A DNA stretch of 64,000 nt. Source: Haliclona indistincta (Eukaryota > Porifera > Demospongiae > Haplosclerida > Chalinidae). Numbering within the stretch: the first letter of the stretch is position 1; each line of letters starts with the position of its first letter. Positions 58,801 to 64,000 of this stretch are shown in pieces. The position numbers and the translations under genes are program-made. Location: NCBI GenBank assembly GCA_964017065.1, contig OZ024790.1, positions 4,546,458 through 4,610,457 on the forward strand. Reading direction: 5' to 3'. The notes beneath the pieces were generated by a model. It saw only the letters and a list, made by a program, of their open reading frames with translations, did no database searches and was not told where the DNA came from.

Positions 58801-61800
58801 TGAGAAATACAGCTGCACACCGTGCACGCTATTTCACCGCTCACTTCTTTACAGCAAAACAGCAGCTAGAAGACTCAGTATCAGCTTTAGCCATCTTTAT
58901 ATTGCACAAGTAAAGACAATTTGACGCAACAAAGCCTCGAGTAAGAAAGCTAAGCTAGACCTCTACTAAAAGCTCAGGAAATGCTCTATTTAATGCACGC
59001 ATTGAAAACGTAATTACTACAACGTGAGGACAGGGACAGCCTCCTAAAGCAGCCCCACCCTAGTGACTAATGTATTTTGGATTGTAGAAAGAATGCAATT
59101 GTGCAACTAAGCTGCGGTTTTGACGCAACTTTTTGCTAGTGTATTATGAACATGTTTGAAGTGTTCTGTAGCTAAATAGTTGTTCTACGTGATGGAAGCA
59201 TTGAATGGTAACTAAAGTTACCGGTTAGCTATGAAATAGTGAAAAACTATCATTTTAAACTGATTTTCGTTATACCAATGAAGCAGCTGTATAGACATGT
59301 AATACAAATACAACGTTTTGTACAAGTATGCAGTACAATTGCAAAGTTCCTCATACTTCTTGATATGAACATGTTTTTTATTCCATGCAGGAATGTACTC
59401 CATGTTATTTATGTGCCGTACTGGCTCCTATCTTGGCCTGGCATATGCAGCTGGGATGTACAAGTGTATCGTAAAACTCCTGATACTGTGTCTCTAATGT
59501 ACCCAAAATAATGCTCATAATAATTATGCTGCACCTTACCACACAAGAACCAATGTCCACAATTTCTTCCTAAAATGGTGATGAGATGCCATTTCTCTAT
59601 TATTATTTAAATAAACTATTGAAAATAATAGTAGTTATGATGTGGTTAACAAAAGTACCTCTCAAGAGAGTAGTTTAGATGAGACAAGAGCGAAACCTTG
59701 GTAATGCGCGCCACTATGTCTGACCTCTTGGTTCAACTACTCAAATTCTCAGTACAGTTGTAAAAACGAAAACGTGCCATCGTTATAAAATTAATCATAA
59801 TGTTTTGCAGTGTATTTATAAAATTACTGCACAGTTTTCACTCGGACAAGAATGATAACTCGCAGCTGTGTGTAAGCTATAAAATGAAACAAATTTTAGT
59901 CCAACACCTACCTTGTGTGCAATGATATAGTCGACTAAAGACGCAAGCGGTTAGGGAAATTGTTTGCTGTGCGTTTATTAGAGTGCAAATGTAACTTCGC
60001 GTACGTGCATATTTCGTGTCACTGGGGGTTCGACTAGTACAGTATATAGTCATCATGTAATTACTCCTGACTGATCAAGGGTACATATACATGCAACAGT
60101 TATGAACTCTTGATACATTTATAATGGAACTGTATAGGAACAAAATGCCTGTTTGTCCTGAAAACACACTATTATTACTATGACTCACATTATCTGTGGC
60201 ATTAACTTGAGCTGATGTCTCCCTAACCAGGTACTGAACAATGGCTGTGTGACCACAAATAGCAGCTATAATCAGAGCAGTCCATCCATTCTGCACATGA
60301 GAAGAGTGGATCAATACACCAATATCTCAACCATTATTCACCATCAAGCATATCCTCACAAGCAGGCTCGAGGATAGAGCACACACTGCTAGCACATGCA
60401 CTGTGTTTGTTCACTATGCATTGTATGAGCTGACACTGCATGATGTTGTGCTGCATGTGGATGGACAGCAGTGGATCATGAAGTGTCCTCCTCCCAGTGG
60501 GATTAACATGCTCTCAGTAGCTGCTACCAGTACCTTTCCATGTACTGTACTGATACTAACATGGTAGTATGCATGCTAATATGACTCTTGGTATTCCAGG
60601 AAATGTGGCACAAAGCAGTGTATACCATGCTCTCTTATACCGCGTTTACACTGCCACTTGGAGCCGTGCCAGCGCGGCACCGGCTCTCCAAAATTGTCCG
60701 TGTAAACGCGACCAAAGCGGTGCCGTGCCGGGCCAGGGTATCTGGAGCCGTGCTCGTTTTGACCCGACTTTTAACCCTTTAACCCCTAATGTCGCCTTTT
60801 GGCGACATACATACTTCAGACACCATAACTTTCTCAAAAAGTGTTAAAATATCCCAAAATTAAGCCAAATTGAAGAATACAAATAACCGCAAAAAATTGA
60901 CCGGTTTTCGGTGCGCCCCCTGCGCTAAACGTTATGGCGATGGCATTTCTATGGCTTCAGTGCAAAATTCACAGCATTTTAGGAAAAACAAAATGGCTGC
61001 CAAGAAAATTGGGAAATTTTATGGCTTCAGGGTGCTCGGAAACACATTTTTGAACATTCTCTATGATCTGGGCTACATTTTGCACTCACCAAAACCACTG
61101 CTATTTGTGTGTACTTTTCAGCAGCCAGCCCCAAAGTACTAACTTTGAGCAAAATTTGACGAGGTCGTTGCACTTTATCGGCTTCACTTTCGAAGTGAGA
61201 GGGGCATATTGACCGACTTGAGTGTGGGCAATTGCGGCTACTCACTGGGGTAAAAGGACGCAAATTTGAGACCAGTAGCTCAAAAGACACACGAGATATT
61301 CACGAGAGAAGTGGTCAGCATTTACGAGGTTAAAATTTCAACTGAATAATTTAGTAATTAAAGGGTTGAAGCGTGCTGGCTCGGCTCGGCACTGGCTCGG
61401 CACCAATTTTCTGGTAGTGTAAACGCAAAACAGCGCTGGAGCCGTGCCGTGTTGTGCTCGAGCATGCGAATTCTTGTATCAACAACAACGTGTGTGCACC
61501 ATTGGAGTGCCAAAGCACGCGTGAATCACAAGATAGCAAGCTGGACAGAGGAACAGATCTCCTCGATCTCCTACGATGCCCACGGTAGTCAGCAAGACGA
61601 TGTTTAGACGCCAAGGCGTCGCCTTCCCGTCAGAGAGCTCTTAAAAGAGCTAGGAGGCTTCCTCCCGGTCAAAGAGCTCTGAAAAGAGCTAGGAGGCGAT
61701 GACGCAGACAAGCAAGCGAGCTCAGGAACTAGGGAAGAATCGCCATATTGCAACACGTGATCTTGAGACAGGAAGTCTCCGCCTCAATGATTGCGTTGGC

Positions 61801-62519
61801 TCCTTTCGACCATGGTGCAGTGTAAACGCTGCCAATATCGGACCAAAAGCGGCTCCAGCTCGCCACTGGCACGGCTCCAAGTGGCAGTGTAAACGCGGTA
61901 TTACTGTGACATTCTGGACTACACAACATTACCAGCTATAGTGGTACACTACACCACTACATGTTCACACACACTCACAATGGACTAGCTGATGGAGACT
62001 CACCCTATCAGGATACTTCCAATTTGGGTCTGCTCCCCTCTGGATTGCGGAGCGAGCATCCTCCAGTCTACCACCACCACAAGCATAGTTCAGCTCTCTA
62101 TCCTGTGTGAGTAGTTAGAGCATAGCACCACTGACAGGTGATCATACCAACATGATCTCACACACCCTCTCCACAAAACCACTAAGCTCATTAGCAGTGT
62201 ATGTACCACAGTTCCCCTGTAATACTGAGTGATTCCACAGTACTGTGTGCATGACTACACAGTAATCACAGATCACTACTACTAGGAAAGGTGACTAAAC
62301 AAGACCACGCCCACAAGTCAGGAAGTTGACCTTGAAAAGCATTCCTACTCACAATAGAGGCAACCAAATAGATTCAGAATAGTGATATCCGCTGTTTTAC
62401 TTAAATAATATAGACTAGTCAGGCAAGGCATGACCCCGATACTGTCTCATGCTCCTATCGATCAATAATCTATATCACATGCAGTCCTGACTCACCAGCC
62501 AGAGCTGATAACTATCCAT
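37859..62519 (-). CDS. Ankyrin-repeat protein gene B, introns expanded by nested transposons
   Basis: Paralogue of gene A. Exons in order: 62496-62519 (start codon, MDSYQLWL), 62004-62102 (DRELNYACGGGRLED...), 60189-60290 (NGWTALIIAAICGH...), 49866-49964 (FSQTACHYAALNGH...LRNK), a split exon with its 5' part at about 38958-39030 (DSRTACHLAAQDGH...) and 3' part at about 38572-38590 (NIQLRDK), and 37859-37931 (NGKTPLGLARGKGHQSVVDY). All have GT/AG sites and the intact repeats are about 33 residues. The first four are in phase. The intron after 60189 holds 10.2 kb of insertions and the next about 10.8 kb. The 38.6-39.0 kb exon is broken by an inverted duplication, so gene B is probably impaired. 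Its 3' end is not visible. Confidence 0.8.
37981..38335. mobile_element. TA-flanked MITE (Tc1/mariner-like ends)
   Basis: Terminal inverted repeats CAGTACCGCTCRCGAGTAAG, flanked by TA on both sides; 355 bp, GC-rich, non-coding. It lies in ankyrin gene B next to the last visible exon. Confidence 0.75.
38590..39131. repeat. Inverted duplication carrying a broken ankyrin exon
   Basis: 38607-38775 is repeated in reverse complement at about 38963-39131. Both arms include the same ankyrin exon piece and the same intron (GTTAACAATAATGA...). The centre holds several copies of GGGCAGGAAGGGAAAAGGC in both orientations. The minus-strand arm keeps the reading sense of gene B; the other arm is the inverted extra copy. 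Confidence 0.8.
39215..39379. mobile_element. Small palindromic MITE
   Basis: Ends TAGACCATACYACGTGACTT, mirrored; inner parts are imperfect. Non-coding. Confidence 0.6.
39385..39549. mobile_element. Second small palindromic MITE, adjacent
   Basis: Arms of about 37 bp share CACTAGGCGGTGCATTACGC and continue through a GATATAAAGCAC segment, mirrored; the centre is CG-rich. Confidence 0.65.
39873..40896 (+). mobile_element. Second element with GCACC hairpin and TGCCTCGGTGG/CATAAT ends
   Basis: Same termini as 16821-17640 (GCACC-AAA-GGTGC, ATGCCTCGGTGG; end GCCCCGTGGCTCCGCC then AAGGCATAAT) but a different interior of repeated AGATCCATGGAAGCAT-like words. Non-coding. Its right end also starts the duplicated segment in copy A. 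Confidence 0.6.
42000..43712. mobile_element. Non-autonomous hAT element
   Basis: Ends CAGGATTGGGGCGAAGTAC and, inverted, CAGGGTTGGGGCCAAGTAC. An 8-bp target duplication CTATAAAT lies on both sides (41992-41999 and 43713-43720). Subterminal AAGTACAAGTAC words are abundant. Its centre is filled by a terminal-hairpin element (42357-43593). Confidence 0.8.
42357..43593 (-). mobile_element. Terminal-hairpin element, copy 2 (intact length)
   Basis: One end is the hairpin TAGGGAGACAC-GGTA-GTGTCTCCCTA (42357-42382). Then come TGTAGGG, a ~700-bp body with a CTTT microsatellite, and at the other end a foldback of ~200-bp arms around a short loop, ending TTTTTAATTTTCTT. Copy 3 (44595-45793) has the same limits in the opposite orientation, so these are true ends. 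A single-ended hairpin and no terminal inverted repeats suggest a rolling-circle (Helitron-like) element (inference). The 65-residue frame at 43132-43329 lies in the arm. Confidence 0.7.
43787..44444. mobile_element. Non-autonomous TTAA element (MITE relative of 44449-49593)
   Basis: Ends GGTGACGGTTAACAGTT and, inverted, GGTGACGGGTAACAGTT, flanked by TTAA (43783-43786 and 44445-44448). The sequence just inside the left end resembles the right end of the large neighbour (GCCTMATTAA...ATATTCA). 658 bp, no supported gene. Contains a perfect 19-bp hairpin (44328-44386). Confidence 0.75.
44328..44386. repeat. 19-bp perfect hairpin
   Basis: CATAGACTCTAACCGCGAA at 44328-44346 is mirrored at 44368-44386, with a partly self-complementary 21-nt loop. 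Confidence 0.85.
44595..45793 (+). mobile_element. Terminal-hairpin element, copy 3 (opposite orientation)
   Basis: Reverse-oriented copy of 42357-43593 with the same boundaries: it starts with the foldback (AAGAAAATTAAAAAGATTTC) and ends with the hairpin TAGGGACGCAC-TACC-GTGCGTCCCTA (45768-45793). Relative to copies 1 and 2, stem bases differ but pairing is kept. Confidence 0.7.
46008..48852 (-). CDS. Mutator-like transposase fused to YqaJ-type exonuclease
   Basis: Exon 1, 47568-48852, and exon 2, 46008-47353, join in phase (donor ATTGAAT|GTAAGG equivalent, acceptor TTTTAG) to ~877 residues without a stop. The N-terminal half resembles the Mutator-like transposase domain of animal proteins: a Cys pair (CTVCTH), MCTGGGHSRLQE, AITVVLDCGWSKRSHRHSYN, VRNKYCTACK, FVGDGDSSVYSTL and CANHACKCY; the Asp residues in VVLDCGW and GDGDS are likely catalytic. 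The C-terminal half has YqaJ/PD-(D/E)xK exonuclease features: RRKRVTASKVGGIA, YGTAMEAKTSQQY, WLAASPDERV, GIAEYKNPHS and YYFQVQCQMYC. Transposition with end-processing by the nuclease is inferred. An alternative start Met is at 48777. It lies wholly within the TTAA element, transcribed from its right end. Confidence 0.8.
50699..52644 (-). mobile_element. Terminal-hairpin element, copy 4 (divergent family member, exact boundaries)
   Basis: One end is the hairpin TATCATTGCC-GATA-GGCAATGATA (50697-50720), then TGTAGGGATGACCTCGAACT and a CTTT microsatellite, the same layout as copies 1-3 although the stem sequence is entirely different. The other end is a foldback (51978-52640). Copy A of the duplication is uninterrupted here (around 12650-12665), showing insertion between two A (T|T on the other strand) with no target duplication. 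The 50979-51561 frames are not supported as genes. Confidence 0.75.
51978..52640. repeat. Foldback with five ~60-bp tandem repeats in its loop
   Basis: Arms of about 140 bp (51978-52125 and 52500-52640) share the AAGCTTTAATAAA, GTGTAGGGATGACTCTTAA and AAGGAACAAGATGGGATGAT segments. The loop holds GGAGGACGCAGTCCGATG repeated at 52150, 52210, 52273, 52333 and 52397. Confidence 0.85.
52665..52816 (+). repeat. 5' LTR
   Basis: 152 bp, from TATTCGGACAATTA to GGATAGTAAA, nearly identical to the 3' LTR. Confidence 0.9.
52833..53717 (+). CDS. BEL/Pao gag-like protein (truncated)
   Basis: Open frame of 294 residues. After a basic and helical N-terminus it carries the DUF1759-type segment usual in Pao elements (LPKLEIHPFDGNVTKWITFW, then LRSLLEKSAADAI and LKKRFG). 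In complete elements a zinc knuckle, protease and reverse transcriptase follow. Here the frame ends shortly after a deletion junction near 53660-53700. It starts 16 bp after the LTR. Confidence 0.75.
   Translation: MSEPLSKKKRMCGGHQTSLKRLVQQVTDAVDDHAGGDPTKNRRLAQLKISVEDKLATLKNLDSEILDGLIENTDVSEDAIAEEVEQADAIKELAYGAIVAIDEIYKPESTVSLPSQSTVHTVDVKLPKLEIHPFDGNVTKWITFWDSFESAVDSNPRLSDIDKFNYLRSLLEKSAADAIAGLTLTAANYKEAVAILKKRFGNEQRIIDKHLETLMHLDAVTSQTNVQGLRKLYDLVESQVRGLKSLGINSDTYSSLISPVIIHKVLLELQLILSREVGDGGWKFDLLLTRLKKS
53675..54699 (+). pseudogene. BEL/Pao pol fragment: end of reverse transcriptase and RNase H-like region
   Basis: The frame begins within the deletion junction and contains the end of the reverse-transcriptase region (GGFNLRKFRSN, VLGVSWD) and the Pao RNase H-like part (GKFYDPLGLLAPVVVRFKIF, CGFSDASLKAYAAVVYL, TDSTVALYWI, NPADLPSRG). 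The catalytic core with the usual Asp pair is missing. It is cut at 54700 by a 354-bp MITE; the integrase frame resumes behind it. Confidence 0.8.
54700..55053. mobile_element. MITE with 77-bp perfect TIRs and 9-bp target duplication (Mutator-like)
   Basis: 54700-54776 is perfectly mirrored at 54977-55053 (ends TAGTCTAGCAGCTAACCCTC). GGTTGACAT is duplicated on both sides (54691-54699 and 55054-55062). It interrupts the pol frame of the BEL/Pao element, and the flanking frames would be collinear without it. A 9-bp duplication with long TIRs fits a Mutator-like MITE. Perfect arms imply recent insertion. Confidence 0.9.
55079..56998 (+). CDS. BEL/Pao integrase region
   Basis: Open frame of 639 residues. 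It has an H2C2 zinc-binding segment (HERVMHCG, CVVCKR), an integrase core with the acidic triad in GVDFAGP, VSDNGKTF and WWGGLFERLIKSVK, and a C-terminal DUF5641-like segment (FWTRWRQEYLLELRE, VGDVVVVH). A ~80-residue tail of ten 8-residue repeats of the SETDAHDP type spans about 56627-56866. The frame probably began upstream of the MITE; the ATG is simply the first after the interruption. Confidence 0.85.
   Translation: MPEDCLVEMKHNKIEVVHGLLTTVDSPSIDKVMNCEDFSSLRHLLAITAHVIKFGQIVQQKAILHDTDYKNQAETLWIGASQQTIKSDKNFPQWKRQFVLFQDDASLWRCRGRLQNADAPISTIHPILLNKNHHLTTLLIRRAHERVMHCGVKATLTELRSRFWIVRGRSTVQKILSQCVVCKRLEGKSYHTPIAPPLPSFRVVESHPFTHTGVDFAGPLYIGSLNNKAWICLYTCCVTRAVHLELVSDLSTETFIRCMKRFTSRRGLPTRMVSDNGKTFKGAAKEIRSIFTHQDVQNHTSSLGIKFEFNLPKAPWWGGLFERLIKSVKRCLRKIIGQARLNYDEMTTALVEVEAVLNSRPLTYVTTDDMDEPLTPSHLLTGHRILSLPDNPKLNEEEEDEEFNLIERKQLTRRARHLNRTLNTFWTRWRQEYLLELREAHRYHPGSPNVVPIKVGDVVVVHSSEQPRAFWKLGRVVEVVRGRDGQIRGAKLRVSGKGRQATTLHRPIQRLFPLETSETEARDPSEPVVSAPSETDAHDPSEADAHDPSEADAYDPSETDAGDLSETDARDLSETDARDPSGTESPNLSGTDTHDLSSIEGVDQPISDIMNNCPILRRPSRIAAQVARDRLLAQTLMDN
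56627..56866 (+). repeat. 24-bp tandem repeat in coding sequence (10 units)
   Basis: Ten 8-codon units, consensus S-E-T-D-A-H-D-P with substitutions, in the integrase C-terminal tail. Confidence 0.85.
57061..57212 (+). repeat. 3' LTR
   Basis: 152 bp, three mismatches to the 5' LTR. Confidence 0.9.
57972..58215 (-). CDS. CXC (tesmin/TSO1-like) Cys-rich segment with acidic tail
   Basis: The minus-strand frame encodes ERCSCHKNGRSCGADCECRG followed by CKNL, matching the CXC spacing (C-x-C-x6-C-x4-C-x-C-x2-C), then ~30 acidic residues and a stop at 57972-57974. It is probably the last exon of a gene carried by the insertion; upstream exons were not identified. CXC modules bind DNA or metal. Confidence 0.5.
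58327..58725 (+). CDS. Chromo-barrel/Tudor-like small protein in the insertion
   Basis: 132 residues. The central part LWDIEVLDEEDYRVKIHYRG and then KHDRWIRKSEI fits the chromo-barrel or MBT-like fold (VxIHYxGY...DxW), which reads methylated histones in host proteins. The rest is basic, without other domains. The start ATG lies in a typical context (AATAATGGCGG). It may be only the first exon. Because it lies inside a mobile insertion, it may help targeting (speculative). Confidence 0.55.
   Translation: MTTPTTFAIMAESLSCLEAIKSRSRSVTKRSSEIADLGVSKRQQRKTSPNKLWDIEVLDEEDYRVKIHYRGYSAKHDRWIRKSEIKYKPVASSIPDEQLSLLNVLACAIKQKLVSSKQKPRCPRRRAHKLTI
58726..60033. other. Remainder of the 2.5-kb insertion
   Basis: No exon supported after the chromo-like frame. 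Confidence 0.4.
60638..61900. mobile_element. 1.26-kb TTA-flanked non-autonomous element
   Basis: Ends TACCGCGTTTACACTGCCAC, mirrored, with CTTGGAGCCGTGCC continuing the repeat. TTA is duplicated on both sides (60635-60637, 61901-61903), and the site is empty in copy A. A 3-bp TTA duplication suggests PIF/Harbinger, but there is no transposase. The interior contains GGCTCGGC-like repeats and a duplicated AGAGCTCTKAAAAGAGCTAG segment. Confidence 0.75.
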
Positions 62520-63099
62520 GACAATCACAGCTGAGCATATGATCTGATCACGATTCTGAATCTTTGTTCCAAATAGCCTAACTGCTGACTCAGTCGCAAC
62601 TGAGCGCAGTCGCTCAGCATCTGGCTAAGCCGGTAAGCCCACGTCAAATCGGTCAATTAAAAAAAGGCAGTGGCTATTTTTACGGTACCGTAAAAATAGC
62701 CGAGCGGCTAACGGCATTACTAAACCCTCAACCCTAAACAGGCGCGTGTCCACGATAGGGCTCCGGGTGCTCTAGCACCCCCCTCAGCATTGAAGTTTTA
62801 AATTATTCATTGCATCAAAGTACACTGTGGCTATCAATTTATCATAACTGTTATTGCAACAAGCTTAGCAGCTGCCAAAATCCCATTCTACGGTAGTTTA
62901 GGCTGTTTTTCCAATAGTTCAGCGATGAACAAATCCAGTGTGCCACGATAATAGTGACGAAAATGACGTAAATTAACGAATAAATGAATATTAATTAAAA
63001 TTTGCGCGCGCCTAGCTATCTTTCCTCATTCCTAGACACGCGCCTGCTAAACCCTAAAAAACCTCCTAACTGCGCAAAGTTGGTAGGGTGTCCTAAACC

Positions 63100-63235
63100 G
63101 GGCCTTCGGCCCTTGTCAAGCCTAAGGATCGTCGGGAGGGGCGTCCTAACAGGGCCTTCGGCCCTAGCTATGGATCGTCGGGAGGGGAGTTCTAAACAGG
63201 GCCTTTGGCCCTCACAAGGATCGTCGAGAGTGTCG
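63100..63235 (+). repeat. Three tandem units with GGGCC-TTC-GGCCC hairpins
   Basis: Hairpins at 63100, 63152 and 63199, each followed by a GGATCGTCGRGAG-like word. The third hairpin has T for C in the loop. Confidence 0.75.
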
Positions 63236-63264
63236 TTACTAGCTAAAAAGTTAAGTTCTTAAAA

Positions 63265-63355
63265 AAAAGATGACTGCAGAGAGAATCGAACCCCGAACGT
63301 CTGCATTACAAGCTACCATACCCAACCACTGAGCCACCGGAAACTGCTGACCGGT
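63265..63355 (-). other. tRNA-derived (SINE-like) segment
   Basis: On the minus strand, TGGCTCAGTGGT matches an A box and GGTTCGATTCT a B box at about tRNA spacing, but acceptor and anticodon stems do not pair well. More likely a tRNA-derived repeat than a functional tRNA. Confidence 0.4.
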
Positions 63356-63850
63356 CGGTGCTACAAACAAGCCTTTATAGTAATTCTGTACACGCGCGCA
63401 CGCATAATAAGAATGCCGTAAGAATAGCAGGCGAATTATTTTTACGGTACCGTAAGAATAGTCACTACGATTAAAAAATGGAGACCAATAACCAGCCCCG
63501 CCCACTGACTAATAATTTATGATCCAGTGCGTGATAGTTCCTCTTGCAGTAGCTACATAGTACCTAGTAGCTAATACAAACATGTACACAATGTGCAGCA
63601 CTGCTCAGTGCAATAGCAGTTAGTCTGCAAATACTCAGTGTAATTGTGACAAATTCATACCACGCTGCAATTTCAGTTGACATTGTATATTGAAATGAGA
63701 AAGTGAATAAACAAGTTATACAATACGCATAATGTTGAATAATGTACCAGGCAGACATGCAATGAAATAAACAATAATAAATGCAGTTATTTCACTGAGA
63801 CAAAGTATTGATAGTAGACTGTCAGATATGTCGACCAAACTGTTATTAAG

Positions 63851-63978
63851 CTAGAGCATGTCATCTATAAGACCCACCAAGCCCAAAGTCTTCTCAGGAA
63901 TGAAGTCAATTGGTTCAATATTGTAAGCAATTGGGATGACAATGCAGAGGTATAAGAGAATAAGTTGCAGGACTGGTA
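63851..63978 (-). pseudogene. RNF170-like (DUF1232) exon, copy B with premature stop
   Basis: Counterpart of 14598-14782. The start is alike (VPVLQLILLYLCIVIPIAYN, then IDFIPEKTLGLVGLIDDML), but a 4-base CTAG insertion at about 63851-63854 gives an immediate TAG, removing the last ~19 residues and shifting what follows. The acceptor at 63979 is kept. The gene continues to the right, outside the window. Confidence 0.65.
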
Positions 63979-64000
63979 CTGATGTGTCAGCAAAAATAGC

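Larger units (their letters stand above)
57488..60033. mobile_element. 2.5-kb insertion with chromo-like and CXC coding segments
   Basis: Absent from copy A (about 12905). Ends CAGACGAACCGCCAGTGACA and, inverted, TCGAACCCCCAGTGACA, so inverted repeats of ~16 bp. CTAGTAC is repeated on both sides (57481-57487 and 60034-60040). It holds a chromo-barrel-like frame (58327-58725) and a CXC-like frame on the other strand. The superfamily is not clear; a 7-8-bp duplication would fit hAT-like elements, but no transposase was recognised. Confidence 0.7.
62657..63475. mobile_element. 0.8-kb insertion with near-palindromic ends and tRNA-like segment
   Basis: Absent from copy A (about 14255). The left end holds a perfect 30-bp palindrome centred on GGTACC (62672-62701); the right end has its diverged counterpart (63437-63464). 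It includes three ~50-bp tandem units with GGGCCTTCGGCCC hairpins and a tRNA-like segment. No protein gene supported. Confidence 0.65.
40863..63978. repeat. Segmental duplication, copy B (expanded)
   Basis: Contains, in order, the sequence of copy A (11512-14782) interrupted by about 20 kb of insertions. Conserved blocks are 40863-40940, 49673-50698, 52645-52664, 57213-57487, 60034-60637, 61901-62656 and 63476-64000. Confidence 0.9.

Noticed and set aside
63265..63355. Functional tRNA gene
   Set aside because: The internal promoter boxes are present, but the acceptor and anticodon stems do not pair well enough.

Overview
The window looks like a gene-containing, transposon-rich region from an early-branching animal, most like a demosponge such as Amphimedon (inference). 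It is AT-rich, its genes have short introns with ordinary GT/AG sites, and it carries a receptor tyrosine phosphatase, a Roco-type GTPase with a death domain, an SLC35F transporter, ankyrin-repeat genes and a BEN-domain gene. There is one 200-N assembly gap (10750-10949) and nothing prokaryotic.

Layout. 1-888: 3' part of a BEN-domain gene. 1.2-9.9 kb: a Tc1/mariner transposase, small palindromic elements, an 87-bp tandem repeat and gene fragments. 10.5-11.1 kb: pieces of two transposon families flanking the gap. 11.5-14.8 kb: copy A of a duplicated segment with the 5' half of an ankyrin-repeat gene and the last exon of an RNF170-like gene. 15.36-25.22 kb: a receptor tyrosine phosphatase gene (minus) whose introns carry long CT/GA microsatellites. 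26.1-28.1 kb: an SLC35F3/F4-like transporter (plus), divergent from the phosphatase. 29.0-31.7 kb: a Roco GTPase with C-terminal death domain (minus). 33.2-37.1 kb: a Kolobok-type transposon (TTAA duplication) with a decayed THAP transposase gene and an intact gene for a P2X7 C-terminal-like domain.

37.9-64 kb is copy B of the ankyrin segment. About 3.3 kb in copy A is stretched over about 23 kb by nested insertions, and copy A acts as an empty-site reference that gives exact insertion boundaries. The insertions are: a palindromic TA-flanked element (40.9-49.7 kb) holding a hAT element and two TTAA-flanked elements, the larger of which encodes a protein with a Mutator-like transposase region and a YqaJ-type exonuclease; terminal-hairpin elements inserted without target duplication; an internally deleted BEL/Pao retrotransposon that itself contains a 354-bp MITE with a 9-bp target duplication; a 2.5-kb element with chromo-barrel-like and CXC coding segments; a 1.26-kb TTA-flanked element; and a 0.8-kb palindrome-ended element.

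The host genes do not form one pathway. The points most worth a second look are the TTAA transposase/exonuclease element, the covarying terminal hairpins of the element that leaves no target duplication, the P2X7-like passenger gene in Kolobok, and the phosphatase gene lacking its catalytic-cysteine exon.
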